In this document: positions 36,776 to 48,274 of the stretch, piece by piece | How positions within the stretch are numbered: position 1 is the first letter of the stretch | Layout: each line of letters opens with the position of its first letter | From: Zanthoxylum bungeanum | Taxonomy: Eukaryota > Streptophyta > Magnoliopsida > Sapindales > Rutaceae | Assembly: GCA_019454045.1 (NCBI GenBank) | Contig: SKCR01017980.1 | Coordinates: forward strand, 98,641-162,640 | Length of the DNA: 64,000 nt | Reading direction: 5' to 3' | Notes under the pieces: model-generated | Told to the model about the DNA's origin: nothing | The model's database searches: none | Seen by the model: the letters and a program-made list of their open reading frames with translations, nothing else | Made by a program: the position numbers and the translations under genes

Positions 36776-38265
36776 TTACGCAGACTGTGTTGTCGTTGTG
36801 TGTGTTTTTTTTAGGCTTTAGCAGAGGTTTATAGGTTTTATTTATTGGTATTAATATTTTTATAATCTGGGATTTTAAGTGATTTATGATTTTATATGTA
36901 TAAATATATATAAATAAATAAAAACAAAGAAAAGATTTGTATGTCATTCCAATTATTTTTTGATACATTATTGAATGCCTACTTTAATTAAGATTGATGG
37001 GAATTTAATGTCGTTTTTAAATCAAAACTTTAGAGTTTAATAATCCAATTCTTTCATTAAAGTTGAAACAATTTTGACTTAATTTTGTCTTTGTCATTCC
37101 ATTTTATATAAGCAGGTGATATTTGTAATTTGGCTGGAAGATGTTCCAGCAAATATTTGTAATCTACTGTAAGTTTCTTTTCAATGAAATTAAACTTGAT
37201 AATTAGATCCGGGTAGGTCTGATTCGGGCCTGTAAGGTTTTAAAGAAAATGGTTGATGTTATTGCTAGGGCTTTATATAATGAAACCCTTTACTTAAAGG
37301 ATCGGATAAAGAGTTTTTTAAATAAAAGTCTCGGTTAGGCTCTTTATTATATATAATTTGAAAAAAATTATATATGTTTATAAAATTATATGTTTACAGT
37401 TTAAATTTTTTATTATTAGTATTGTTTAATGCAATAGTGTAATTTTTTATGATTAATTATTGTTTTTTAAGTTTATTTAAGTTGTATTAGTATTACTTAT
37501 TACTTTCTTAGTTTTTTTAATATTTAGAACTTATAATATATTTTACAGGGTGTAAACTTTTGAAAAATTCATTTTTATAGTGAAGTTATGTCAATTTTTT
37601 TTTTTAAAAATACTAATATTTAATTAATAATTTTTTAAAAATTTAGAGCCGAACTTAGCCACATATATTTTATGGGATAGGGCTAGGGCTTAGCCAAACC
37701 CCGCCCGGCCCTAAAATTCATTTTTATAGTAAAATTATGTCAATTTTTTTTTAAATAATAGTATTTAATTAATAATTTTTTAAAAATTTAGGGTCAAGCT
37801 TAGCCCAAATCCGGCCCAATATCAAGCAGGCTACGGCCAGACCAGGCCCTCTCGGACAGAGCTTTTGAGAGCTTGAATTTTAATATATTTTATGGGTTAA
37901 GGTCATGGCTTAGCCAAAGCTCGGTCCGGCCCATTATGTACCCTAAATGAAAATACTGTTTCAAAAAAATATATAAGCAGGTGACACAATTCAATTTTGT
38001 AATTGGTAAATTCCAAAGTAAGAACTTTTATTTGTGGTACAATCTACAATGGATCAAATTCCTCACACTAGAGCTAGAAGTTGCTTTGCAAATTGCAATC
38101 CATATTATATCAAAGTAGAGATGCTGGGTTAAACCATATTTGTCAACTCTGCTAATCTTGAAAAACTGAACCTTATTGTTACATATGAAAATAGTACATA
38201 AAATTTTAAGTTTTTAGATTGTAGAAGAAAGAAAGAGTAAAAAATGGGAAATTCTGAAGTGTTCC
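36776..38265. other. Intergenic spacer with repeat fragments
   Basis: No gene. It holds a GGCC/GCCCGG-rich repeat between about 37.2 and 37.96 kb whose termini could not be fixed, and a ~95-bp tandem duplication (see separate entry). Confidence 0.5.
37562..37803. repeat. Imperfect ~95-bp direct duplication
   Basis: The block aaaattcatttttatagt, followed by atttaattaataatttttt, occurs at ~37562-37660 and again at ~37712-37803. Each copy is followed by a cttagcc word. Confidence 0.7.
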
Positions 38266-40292
38266 CTAAAGCTTGGACTTTGGACTTTTAGGTTCCCCTG
38301 TCCACTCTGGAGGAATAATTTTGTATTCTGGAGGTGGCTCTTCTTCACTCTTGACTTCATCTTCTTCTAAAATGTCTTTAGAGAAGGCATTAGGATTTGC
38401 TTTGATACAGTTCTGTAAGGCCACAAAAGGATGCACGCAATCCGAGCCCTACGGAAGAAGAAAAATTGAAGATGTGAGGGCTTCTCCAAAAATACTTGAG
38501 ACTCAATTGAACTACACTTCACGGATGATAGAAATAAAGTAACTACTATGCGAACAAATTTTAAAACATCCAGCGGCATCATAGCATGATACAAGACCAA
38601 CAAACAAAAAGGTACAGTTTGGTTGGTTAGAACTTAGAAGATGCGAAAATAAAATGAATATTCAAGGAAATAGTTGTCAAATAGTAAAGAAACGGTCCAA
38701 AATTGATTTGTTTTAGATCTCCTTCCTAACCAATGAATAGAAACAGGAGTACATGATCATACATTTTCCAGCAGAATATAACCTTAGGAATCTGGAAGGA
38801 CAAGCCTTCAGCTTTATGGACAAAAAAGTGTTTTCTATGGCCAGCTTCATGCTTGTAAAAAATGTATAGAATAGCTTTCTTCATTCTATTCTTCTATAAC
38901 AATCAAAGTCACCAAAAAGGTTGAATCTTGTTCAGAAATCAGTTGTAAAAAGTGAAAATGCTAAAATGGATGAAAAGAATGACAATTCTACATGCATAGA
39001 GTCTATTCTAGTTGCTCTACATGGTCCTAATCACCTAAATTTTATCATAATTACCTTTTCCTCGGAAGTACTTTTCAGAAAACAGAGGAATGCCTCTGAA
39101 AACTGAACCCCACATGGGCCATTACGCAAGTCAGCTATGCAAGGGCACTCTAATGCTTTCTGAGCCTTGGCATCAAGAGACTGAAATACGAGTTGTTCAA
39201 CTTCTTAGTAGGTACTCTAAAACAGAAAGGCATTATATCACATACAAAAAAGTCAACTAACCGCGTTCTCATCATCACCATATGCTGCGGCTTCTGCAAA
39301 AACAGATAGTGAAATTTGTCAAATATACAAAAGAAGATGGAAATAATACAAGAAAATTTGCAGATGCAGTTTCAACAATTATAATGCAGGACAACCGTAG
39401 AGAACACAGCACCATGTAGCATTATAGAAGAGATAAGAACAACTGGAGAAGAACAAGGAAAAAGCCCATTCCTTCCACTTCAATAAACCAAAACCATACA
39501 AAATTCCCATTACTGTAACTCTATCTCCAATGGGGTAGACATAACATAAGAACGCTACTAGGTAAGTAAAAACTTTTGTAGAATAAAACTGAAAATCTCT
39601 CTTTATATTCAGAGTTCAAGTAAGAGAAAGATACGATAAAGGATCTACGCAATAACAAAAACTTTTGTAAAATAAAACTTAGTAGAAATTTCTCCTTATA
39701 TTCAGTTAATTTGGAGCTTCACTCATGCTTGAACAGATGTCACTTTATGCTCTGTCTTCAAGAGTTCAAGTAAGAAAAAGATACAATAAAAGAAAGGATC
39801 TAAGCAACGTTAACTTAAATAGATTCAGCATCCTCAAATCAAAACATACTATATTGAGGATCACAAACTACCAATGAATGTGGACTTGGTTTCCCACCAT
39901 TTTCACAATGCCTAGACCAACAAATGAGAACCAAATTTTGTAAAACATTTCTACCGTCAACCGCCTAGAGACGACTTCCTTGCAAGAATTCTTACAAGCC
40001 CAGCTCAGATTAAAATTCCACATTATTCACAACAAAAAGATAAAAAATAAAAACTTTAGTTTCATTCAGACATTTCTACAAACACGTAGCAGTCTTACTC
40101 CATTCTTGCTTAAATACACAGCAAACACGTGCACAGTGTGCATCAAATAGCTTTGCAAGAAGGGTACGAGTAACAACCTGCAATAAGAGACTCCATGGAA
40201 GTAGCATGTTGAGAATTGTCTGGTGAAGACGACGACGACGACGACTGCTCCCTTCCTGTTTGATCAATTGCCTCGCTTTGAACTTGACCCAT
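38266..40292 (-). CDS. MIA40: Mitochondrial intermembrane space import and assembly protein 40 homolog
   Basis: Oxidoreductase receptor of the disulfide relay that folds twin-Cys proteins in the intermembrane space; plant forms are also found in peroxisomes. Four exons: 40178-40292, 39262-39293, 39055-39180 and 38266-38448, 151 residues. The redox pair is CPC in ALECPCIADLRNG. Twin CX9C motifs are CGVQFSEAFLC and CVHPFVALQNC. The N-terminus is MGQVQSEAIDQTG without a membrane anchor, as in other plant MIA40s, followed by a run of seven Ser from a GAC/GTC-type trinucleotide repeat near 40230. The Pro-rich tail ends PKSPKSKL, a possible C-terminal SKL peroxisomal signal. The length is usual for the plant family. 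Confidence 0.95.
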
Positions 40293-40735
40293 GTTCCCCT
40301 TTGTGAGTAATCGAAAATGATACAGTTGGGTAATTAGCAGCCAAGGTTTAATAATAATTATTAATTCCCTCGATAACAAAATTTTTTATTCTTTCACATG
40401 GTTTCCTTATTTCTTGGTTATTTTCTTTTAAATAAAATTACACATTTACGTGTACGGAAAATAGTTAAATTAAAATAATATGGGAAATAATGATACTTTT
40501 CAGAAAACAAATTTCTCTCTGACGCTTTAAATTTTAATTTAAAAAAAAAAATTAAAAAAGAATAAAAACAAGTAACTGCCTGGGAGAGAAACCAGCCGAA
40601 GTAACCAACGAATAATAGAAACAGGGGAAAGCTCATTGGTATTTTAGAAGATCAATCAGAAAATGGAAGTTTTGATTATTCTTTGAGTAAAATAAAATGT
40701 TGAATTAAGATCATATTAACAAACCAAATTTGAAA
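40293..40735. promoter_or_regulatory. 443-bp divergent intergenic region between MIA40 and the DUF639 gene
   Basis: The two ATGs point away from each other across 443 bp that must hold both 5' UTRs and both promoters. No clear shared motif was identified. Confidence 0.55.
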
Positions 40736-43700
40736 ATGGAAGCTGTTGCAAAGAAAGGGCTGTTGGAGAATTTCATGGTAACTCATCAGAACTCAATAAG
40801 GTCTCTGTTTCAACGCAAGAAGAAATCTTCAACCAATGAAGAAGACTCGCCAATCGATTCTCCCAGGCCCATTCCTCAGCTTTCTGTTCTCGCCAACTCT
40901 GCTGTGGCTCGTTGTTCCAAGTACCCCTCTTCACTCTTCTTCATAATTATGTATGAATTATGATTGTTCATCAAAGTTGATTTCATTTGAAAGAGAATTG
41001 CAGCCATGTGAAATGGGTTGTTTTCTTTTTCCTTTTTTTTTTTGTTTATGTGGGATAATCAAGAGCTTTCCTTTTGGATGTATTTGGGTAATCAAGATTC
41101 ATTTCTTAGTTGATGAACCCTGAAAATCAATGGAGTCGGATTTGATTTTGATTGCTATTATTATAAGCATTTTACATTATAGAAAGTTGTGTTACAGTGC
41201 AATTAAAAGCTTTGAATTTTAACTCAATCTGGATTTAGTTTTTTAATCGTGCTGCAGTGCACAATATTGAAACTTATATTCATTAGGTGTTGGATGGATG
41301 TGTGCTTTATATTGCAGTGGCGCCCTTATGTGGTCAAAAGTTAAAAGTGATTAAATGGGAAACTAAATTCTGAAATGTGTGTATGTGTGTGTTTATATAT
41401 ATATATATATATATATTTGCATTTGATGCTAAGGTACTCGACAACTAGGATGAAGGGTTTTGTTTCCATCAATTGTAATGTGTTTAAACACATTTCTCAA
41501 TGTTGCAGGATCCTTAAAGTTTCTACTACAGAATTACAACATCGCTTTGATATTGAGCTGCCCGAGACTGTTAAGCAACTTTTGACATATGCAAGGAATT
41601 TTGTAGAGTTTTGCTCATACCAAGCACTCAACGTGCTTACTAGAAGTCCTGATTATCTGAGTGATCCAGAGTTCCGCCGTCTGACGTATGACATGATGCT
41701 TGCATGGGAGTTCCCCTGTGTTGAGACTGAACCAGAAAACAAAGTGAGACAGCCCATCATTGTTAGCTATTGGTATTTGTATGATATAGGATTAATCTTA
41801 CATATCAAAATTTTCACATATCCTCATTTCTTCTGCATTTTTAGGAATGCCATTGTTGCATTATCTTCTGTTCAACTGTATGAATCTCCTTCTTATAAAT
41901 GAGGAGTTAGAGGATGATGATGGGTCATCATTAATCCATTTTAGTTCCACAAATATCGCCATTAAGGTTCTCTAGTTACCATCTCATTATCTTCTTTATT
42001 TGCATACATTTGTTATGATCACAAGTTGTCAGTGCAGAGCAGTGGTAAGAATTTCATTCTTAAGTCTGGACCATTAGTGATCAGATTAATTGTGTATTTC
42101 CATCAGGTTGACGACAAGAAAACCATAGGGCCAGAGGCTTTTGCACGAATTGCTCCTGCTTGTCCTGCTGTTGCAGATGTGATAACTGTTCACAATCTTT
42201 TTGATGCACTCACGAGCTCTTCAGGCCACCGACTTCACTTTCTCATATATGACAAATATCTTCGTAACCTTGACAAGTATGAAAAGTTCATTGTTCTTTG
42301 TTAATTTTTTATGCTCCAGTTCTTTATATTATTGAAAATAATGTGCAAAGTAATGGGGCATTAACCACATTACAGATACTAATCATTTTAATACACTCAA
42401 ATAATATTTCTTGATGCTTCTCCGCACAATGCATGTATGTTGAGGGTTTCTTGGAAATTCTTTTTTATCTTAGCATTTCATTAATTTATCATGCATATTT
42501 TATGCAATTTCTCTCAACATTTTTCATTACGCAATGAGTGCTCTCTTTTTTTCCCTTGAAATTACCCAAACAAATACGTTCACAAATTTGAGCTCATTTT
42601 ATGAGTTATGTAGTCCAAAAACTTATACATTTCTTTTATATCACTGATAAAGCATTCTGCCCCTTTTGGATTGAATAAGAAACATCTGCTTTAGGTTTTC
42701 TTTTTGTGATTAGTAAATTCATATAATCATGAAATAAAAGGTTGGATAGAATCTTCCCCAGTATGAACAGATAATAATCCCTAAAGTTATTCTGTTTACT
42801 GCTTAGTGAGAGTGTGAAACTGCTAAAGAGGCTGCATTTCATGCTTTAAGCTTTTGGAAATTCAGCCTTTTAAAGGATGATAGCGGTATGATTTTTCTTC
42901 CATTTTTGTAAGTTAGTAGTGTGGTTTTGTATTCCCATTTTGTTTATGTTTTAGTTGGCAGTGATTGAAATTATAGCCATTGAGTAAAACAAAACTCAGA
43001 GAAATATGTGTAAGAGGTGGGGAAATGATTTTTTAAAATCCAGTAGAAAACTTGTGGAAGCTTATTGTTCACATGGTGAAGTGGTAATTAAGAGTGGTGA
43101 TTATCTGCATCACTGTATTATGTGTAGACCTAAAGGGTAAGGATGTACCAAATGTTATTTTTTTTGACGTAGTATTTGTGTTTTGTTGATTGTTTTGACA
43201 ATATTCTTTATGGACGGTGATCACTATCTGAATATTTATAGAACTCTGGCTATCTTCCCATCTACAGGGTTGTTAAAGCTGCAAAAAATGCACTAGGGAC
43301 TTCAATTTCCAATCTTCAGCTAGCTGAGGGTGAAATCATCCTTGATGTTGATGGTGCAGTTCCCACTCAACCAGTTCTGCAGCATGTTGGCATCTCGGCT
43401 TGGCCTGGTGAGTTATTGTTTTCCTGAAAATGGGTAAAGATCTAGAGGTTTACCGGTCCACCTGTCCATGTTGGTTTATAACTAATAGATCATTATCATA
43501 GGACATAGCTTATTGAATCTCAAGTTTATTTCTTTCAGCTGCATGCTGCAAAGAACTTTTTGTATTTGTGTAACAGAATTCCAATGTCATAATTTCACCT
43601 TCTCTGATTGATAATGTGGTAGTGATGGTGACAACTGATTCACATTATTTGTGGTATACAGCGTTGTTACGACCTACTTAATGAACATCTTGACTCTTGA

Positions 43701-46656
43701 GTCAACTCAATTGAAAGAATCTGATGATTAGTTCAATCAAGGACCTTTTTTTTCCCTCTGAGGACATTGCTTACGTCCATTAATTTATGTTTGTGTAGGG
43801 CGGCTGACTCTAACTAACTATGCTTTATACTTTGGTTCACTGGGAGTTGGTTCATATGACAAAGCTGTTAGATATGATCTGGCAAATGACTTGAAGCAGG
43901 TCATAAAACCTGAATTGACTGGTCCATTGGGTGCTCGTCTCTTCGATAAAGCTGTGATGTACGACTCATCATCTGTGTATGTTTCTGACAACTTATGTCA
44001 TACATCGCTTGTATAGTTATTTAACTCACGTAGTTTTCTTTTTATATCTTCCTTTTTTATGTTTGTTTCTTTTGTGGATTTACAGAGAAGAGCCTATTTA
44101 TTTTGAGTTTCCTGAATTTAAAGGCAATTCTCGCCGTGACTACTGGTTGGATATATGTCTTGAGATCCTGCGTGCACATAGGTTTATTAGAAAAAATGAC
44201 TTCAACATAACTCAGCAATCGGAAGTACTAGCAAGGGCTGCATTATGCATTTTCAGATACCGTGCAATTAGAGATGCTTTCCACATTTTCTCATCTCAAT
44301 ACAAGACGTTACTGGCTTTTAATCTAGCTGAAAGCCTACCGAAGGGAGATATAATATTGGCAACTCTCTCAAGTCGCTTGACACTTTTGAATGTTGGTGG
44401 TGCTCAAATTAATATCATTGGGAGTCCACGTACAAAACAGAATCTGAAACTGTCCCCAGTTGGTATCCTGACACTCTGTCAACTTGGATTTATTTCACAA
44501 AAAGAGACGAGTCCAGGGGGAGAAGTGGAAGCAGTCGGTGATCTTTGTGTTGGGGAGTCAAATCCTTTGGAGATAGCCGTGACAAAATCAATATCAGACT
44601 CAGGAAGGGTTGAAGCTGCACAGGCAACTGTGGACCAAGTGAAGGTGGATGGGATTGATACAAATGTTGCAGTAATGAAGGTTAGTTTACGATAGTTTCC
44701 TGTTAAATTGTGTTTTTTTGACCAAAATAACTGATGTAGGGTTAGATTTGTATTCTGCAACAGTTGTCACAAAAATTGGTTTATTTTGCTCGGTTGCTCC
44801 CTATAGTTGATAGAAATAAGAATCTTTTCCGACTTTCATTTAAGCAGAAAGCTGAATTGATCAATCAGATCTTGGAACTAGACCAGCTTTTGTCCGACTT
44901 CTTTTAGTCAAGAAGTGAAAAGTTTTTGATTCATTTCATAGGCTGAGCAGACAATTTTGATTAAAATCATACTAGTAATGCGATCTTGGATAGCAGTATT
45001 CTGAGGGCCATTGAAGAAGGCACTTTTTTTTACAGAATATTAAAACATTGTGCAGCCATTAATATCAAGAGGCTTCCCCTGATTAAAAGAACCAATTCAT
45101 TGCAAATTTCACCATGACTTCATTTATTAGTTTCTGAAATTTACTGTTATATAGCTTATTGGATGAAATTTTCGAGTTCATATTTCAAAGGATGACATTA
45201 TATTTCTTCCTTTATTGTGTAGGAGCTGCTGTTTCCTCTTATTGCAATAGCTAGCCATGTTGAACTTTTTGCCTCTTGGGAAGACCCTTTTAAATCGACG
45301 GTGTTTCTGATATTAACTACCTTAGCCATTTTAAGGTAACACGTCTTTGACTGCAAGAAGATTGGCGTAGCATATATTAAATGTTGCATTGCATATAACT
45401 TGCTTCTACAAAAATTCACTTGTTTCAATGCTATTTGTATTACAAGATTTGCCATAATGTAAAACGCCCCAATGTGATGGAGACAGTAATTTCATCATAC
45501 ATGCATAGATGCCTCAGTTTCTGGGAAACGGCAAGACTTGCCTAGATGTAAATGTGTTCAATGCCCATGGATGGAGGCCTTGGATTTCCCAGGAGTGATA
45601 AGTGGAGACTTTGTGTTAGAAGGAAGGGGTAGAATGCAAGTAAATCAATTTTCAAGAAAAATGGATCCATGCAGGAAAGATTAAAAAAATTTGAGATTTT
45701 ATGGTATTTCAGGTGTAGAAGAAAAAGAATTGTGAGGTTAAAATCTAACCAGAGTTTCGAAAGAGACACTTGGTAATCAAATCTTCTTGTGAAGAAAACT
45801 GTTTCTTATCCAAGATTCCAGATACTGGTTTCCTTTTCTTATCCAAGTTTACTGATTTTCTGTGTGATTTAAGAAATTTGAATTTCTAGCGATAATTTAG
45901 ACAAAGCTCTGCAATAAAGCATTTAATTTAATGTATACAGGGGGTGGATCATGTATGTATTGGCATCAATTTTCATATTCTTGGCAGTTCACATGCTCTG
46001 GCGCAGGCTTTTTAACAGAGGAATGCCTTTAGAGCCCTTCAAAATTATACTACCCCCGAATAAAAATGCAGTAGAGCAGCTGCTGACTCTACAGGAAGCT
46101 CTCTCTAAAGTGGAAGCACTAATTCAAGCTGGAAACATTATTCTTCTGAAAATAAGAGCTCTACTATTTGCAGCATTTCCCTCGGTATGTATTCAGAGAC
46201 ATGCTCAGCTTCGTAACTAGAATACGCTGCATATGAAAATATATATGCTTACATATGTTAAGTTTTTGTACTCCCACAAACCTGTCCCAGTACGGTAAGG
46301 AAGTGGTAATCACTGTACAAAAATCAGTACAGTATGCTCTTTCATTGGTAATCAAATTTGCAGAAGAAAATGCCTCTCGAGTAGCTTCGCCCAATGTTTC
46401 ATATCTTCTTTTTGTTATTCTGCAGGCCACGGACAAGGTTGCTCTAATGCTGGTTTTCATGGCTGCAGTATTTGTATTTGTGCCTCCGAAATACTTAATT
46501 CTGCTTGTATATCTAGAAGCTTTCACAAGGGAACTGTCATATAGGAAAGAAAGCAGTGACAAGTTGCTGAGGCGGCTAAGAGAATGGTGGTTTAGGATAC
46601 CTGCAGCTCCTGTTCAGCTAATTAAAACAGAAGACAAAAGGAAAAAGAAACGATAA
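40736..46656 (+). CDS. DUF639 family membrane protein
   Basis: Plant-specific family of unknown function. Ten exons: 40736-40920, 41509-41743, 41845-41966, 42107-42276, 43268-43407, 43799-43976, 44086-44680, 45223-45335, 45941-46184 and 46426-46656, ~737 residues. Family words include FRRLTYDMMLAWE, TIGPEAFARIAPACP, VISAWPG-like and PIYFEFPEFKGNSRRDYWLD. The C-terminus carries hydrophobic segments in exons 8-9 (TVFLILTTLAIL, VLASIFIFLAVHML) and exon 10 (VALMLVFMAAVFVFV), then a basic end KRKKKR. The exon 2/exon 3 junction (41743/41845) does not keep frame unless one extra G is present. The start at 40736 gives MEAVAKKGLLENF. Confidence 0.9.
41375..41417. repeat. (GT)n(TA)n microsatellite in intron 1 of the DUF639 gene
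   Basis: A GT-rich run followed by about ten TA units. Confidence 0.9.
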
Positions 46657-48274
46657 GGACATTCGATTGTAAAAAACTGGAAGCAAAGTGGAAATATTTT
46701 CCACTAAATTGTTCTTACAACGAACTCTCACTTTCTTTTGCAATATCAAAATGCATACTAGTAGGTATTTTGCCTTTTTATTTAGCAATTTGATGATACT
46801 TCCTCCACGAAGTGCTTTGCAAGTTGAACAAGTACAAAACGTGTATCCACACATTTCTACTATACCATTCTAACCTACAATAGCTGATATGATCTAAAAT
46901 GTGTATTTGAGTTATTTTGGTAGATTTAGAAGATTCCTTAGCTTCTGGAACTTGAGTCATACATGAGACTTTATATGAATGTTTTATTATGTCTAAAACA
47001 TGTATGAAATGGGTGTTCGACGTGCATGAGTTTTCTAATTTAATTAAACTTCAGCTCAACACTTAAACATAATAAGCAATGGCGAGATTTGTATTTTGGC
47101 CGTATTTTTTCCTCAGATATTTGATTTTGGTGATTCAGTTGCGTTGGAAAGAAAACTCAGAGATCTACAACTTTTTAGTTCACGTCAAAGTCAATTTGAA
47201 CCTTCTTGGTCAAAGCGGACTCAAGTTATCCTTACAATTTTTATGTTTTTAAAATTATATTATGTTTAAGTGTTAGGTTGAACTTTAATTAAATTATAAA
47301 GCCTATGCACGAAATTTTGAAGGATTTTATGTGTTACTGGGTTTGTTTTATTATGATTTTATTATGTTTGGGTAGAAATATAATTAACCACCTATTTTAA
47401 ATGACATTATTCATTATAATTGATAATTAATTAAGAACCATATTTAACAAAACAAAGTGACTTGCGTGATGCATGTGTGTGGCCGTGATAGTGTCATCTT
47501 GAGGGAGTGAATCCTTCATTGGTTCTACAAAATAAAAGTTTATTAACGTGTGACAAACGTTGTAGCGCTGTATCGATGTTCAAGATTCTCCAAAGAAATA
47601 AAGAATGATTTGATTCTTGAGACTTGAAACACGTGGATGAGTCTTCTTGGAATCAAATACAAGAAGGTTCTTATCAATAGCTGAAGCATATGTTCAGTTA
47701 GCTGTCCTCTACCGTTTCTGCAACATGGTTACAAGGTACTCGTCGCCATTACTCTCTAGGGCAGGCACAGTTCTAGGCTAACTTGGAATCTGTCACAGAG
47801 ACCATTTACAGTAGAAAAATCTCAAATAGGCCAACGCTCAACATTAAAATGAACTATGCCACTACAATTCATTGAGTATCAAAAGGGTCACGCAAATAAA
47901 AGTAAATTAACAAGTATTCAAACCACTTGGTAGAAGTAAAACTACTAGACACGTAGAAATGACGTCTTTCAAGGATGAAATACGAATGAAACCAATTACA
48001 ACAACATCAAATTCCAGAAGTGAATTGCCAAGGGGATCCACAAACATCCTTATGCTATTCTAAACCCATACAGATATGATTACTTGGTTACAGAATGGAA
48101 TAAACTATTTTGTATTTCAAGTTTCTCCACTAAATGTGACTTCGAAAGTCTGTTGACAAATATGGCAGAAGGGCTGAATTGGGGTACAGAAATCCAGAAT
48201 GCCTGTACATTCAAATTCATCCATTTGGGGAAAAAAAGTATACAGATTGAGAAAAGAAAAATGCAATTCCAGCA
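46657..48274. other. Intergenic spacer between DUF639 and G-patch genes
   Basis: No gene recognised. Contains a fold-back structure (47020-47320); the rest is unremarkable. Confidence 0.5.
47020..47320. repeat. Imperfect inverted repeat / fold-back
   Basis: Arms near 47021-47078 and 47262-47320 share, inverted, ctaatttaattaaa and caacacttaaacataat words over about 50 bp. Possibly a MITE remnant; no TSD was found. Confidence 0.55.

Noticed and set aside
37200..37960. Possible hAT-like element
   Set aside because: GGCC-rich ends are suggestive but the termini do not pair and no good 8-bp duplication was found. Left as repeat-rich spacer.
46164..46562. 132-codon minus ORF opposite DUF639 exons
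   Set aside because: Shadow of coding exons 9 and 10; the plus-strand frame fits the family.
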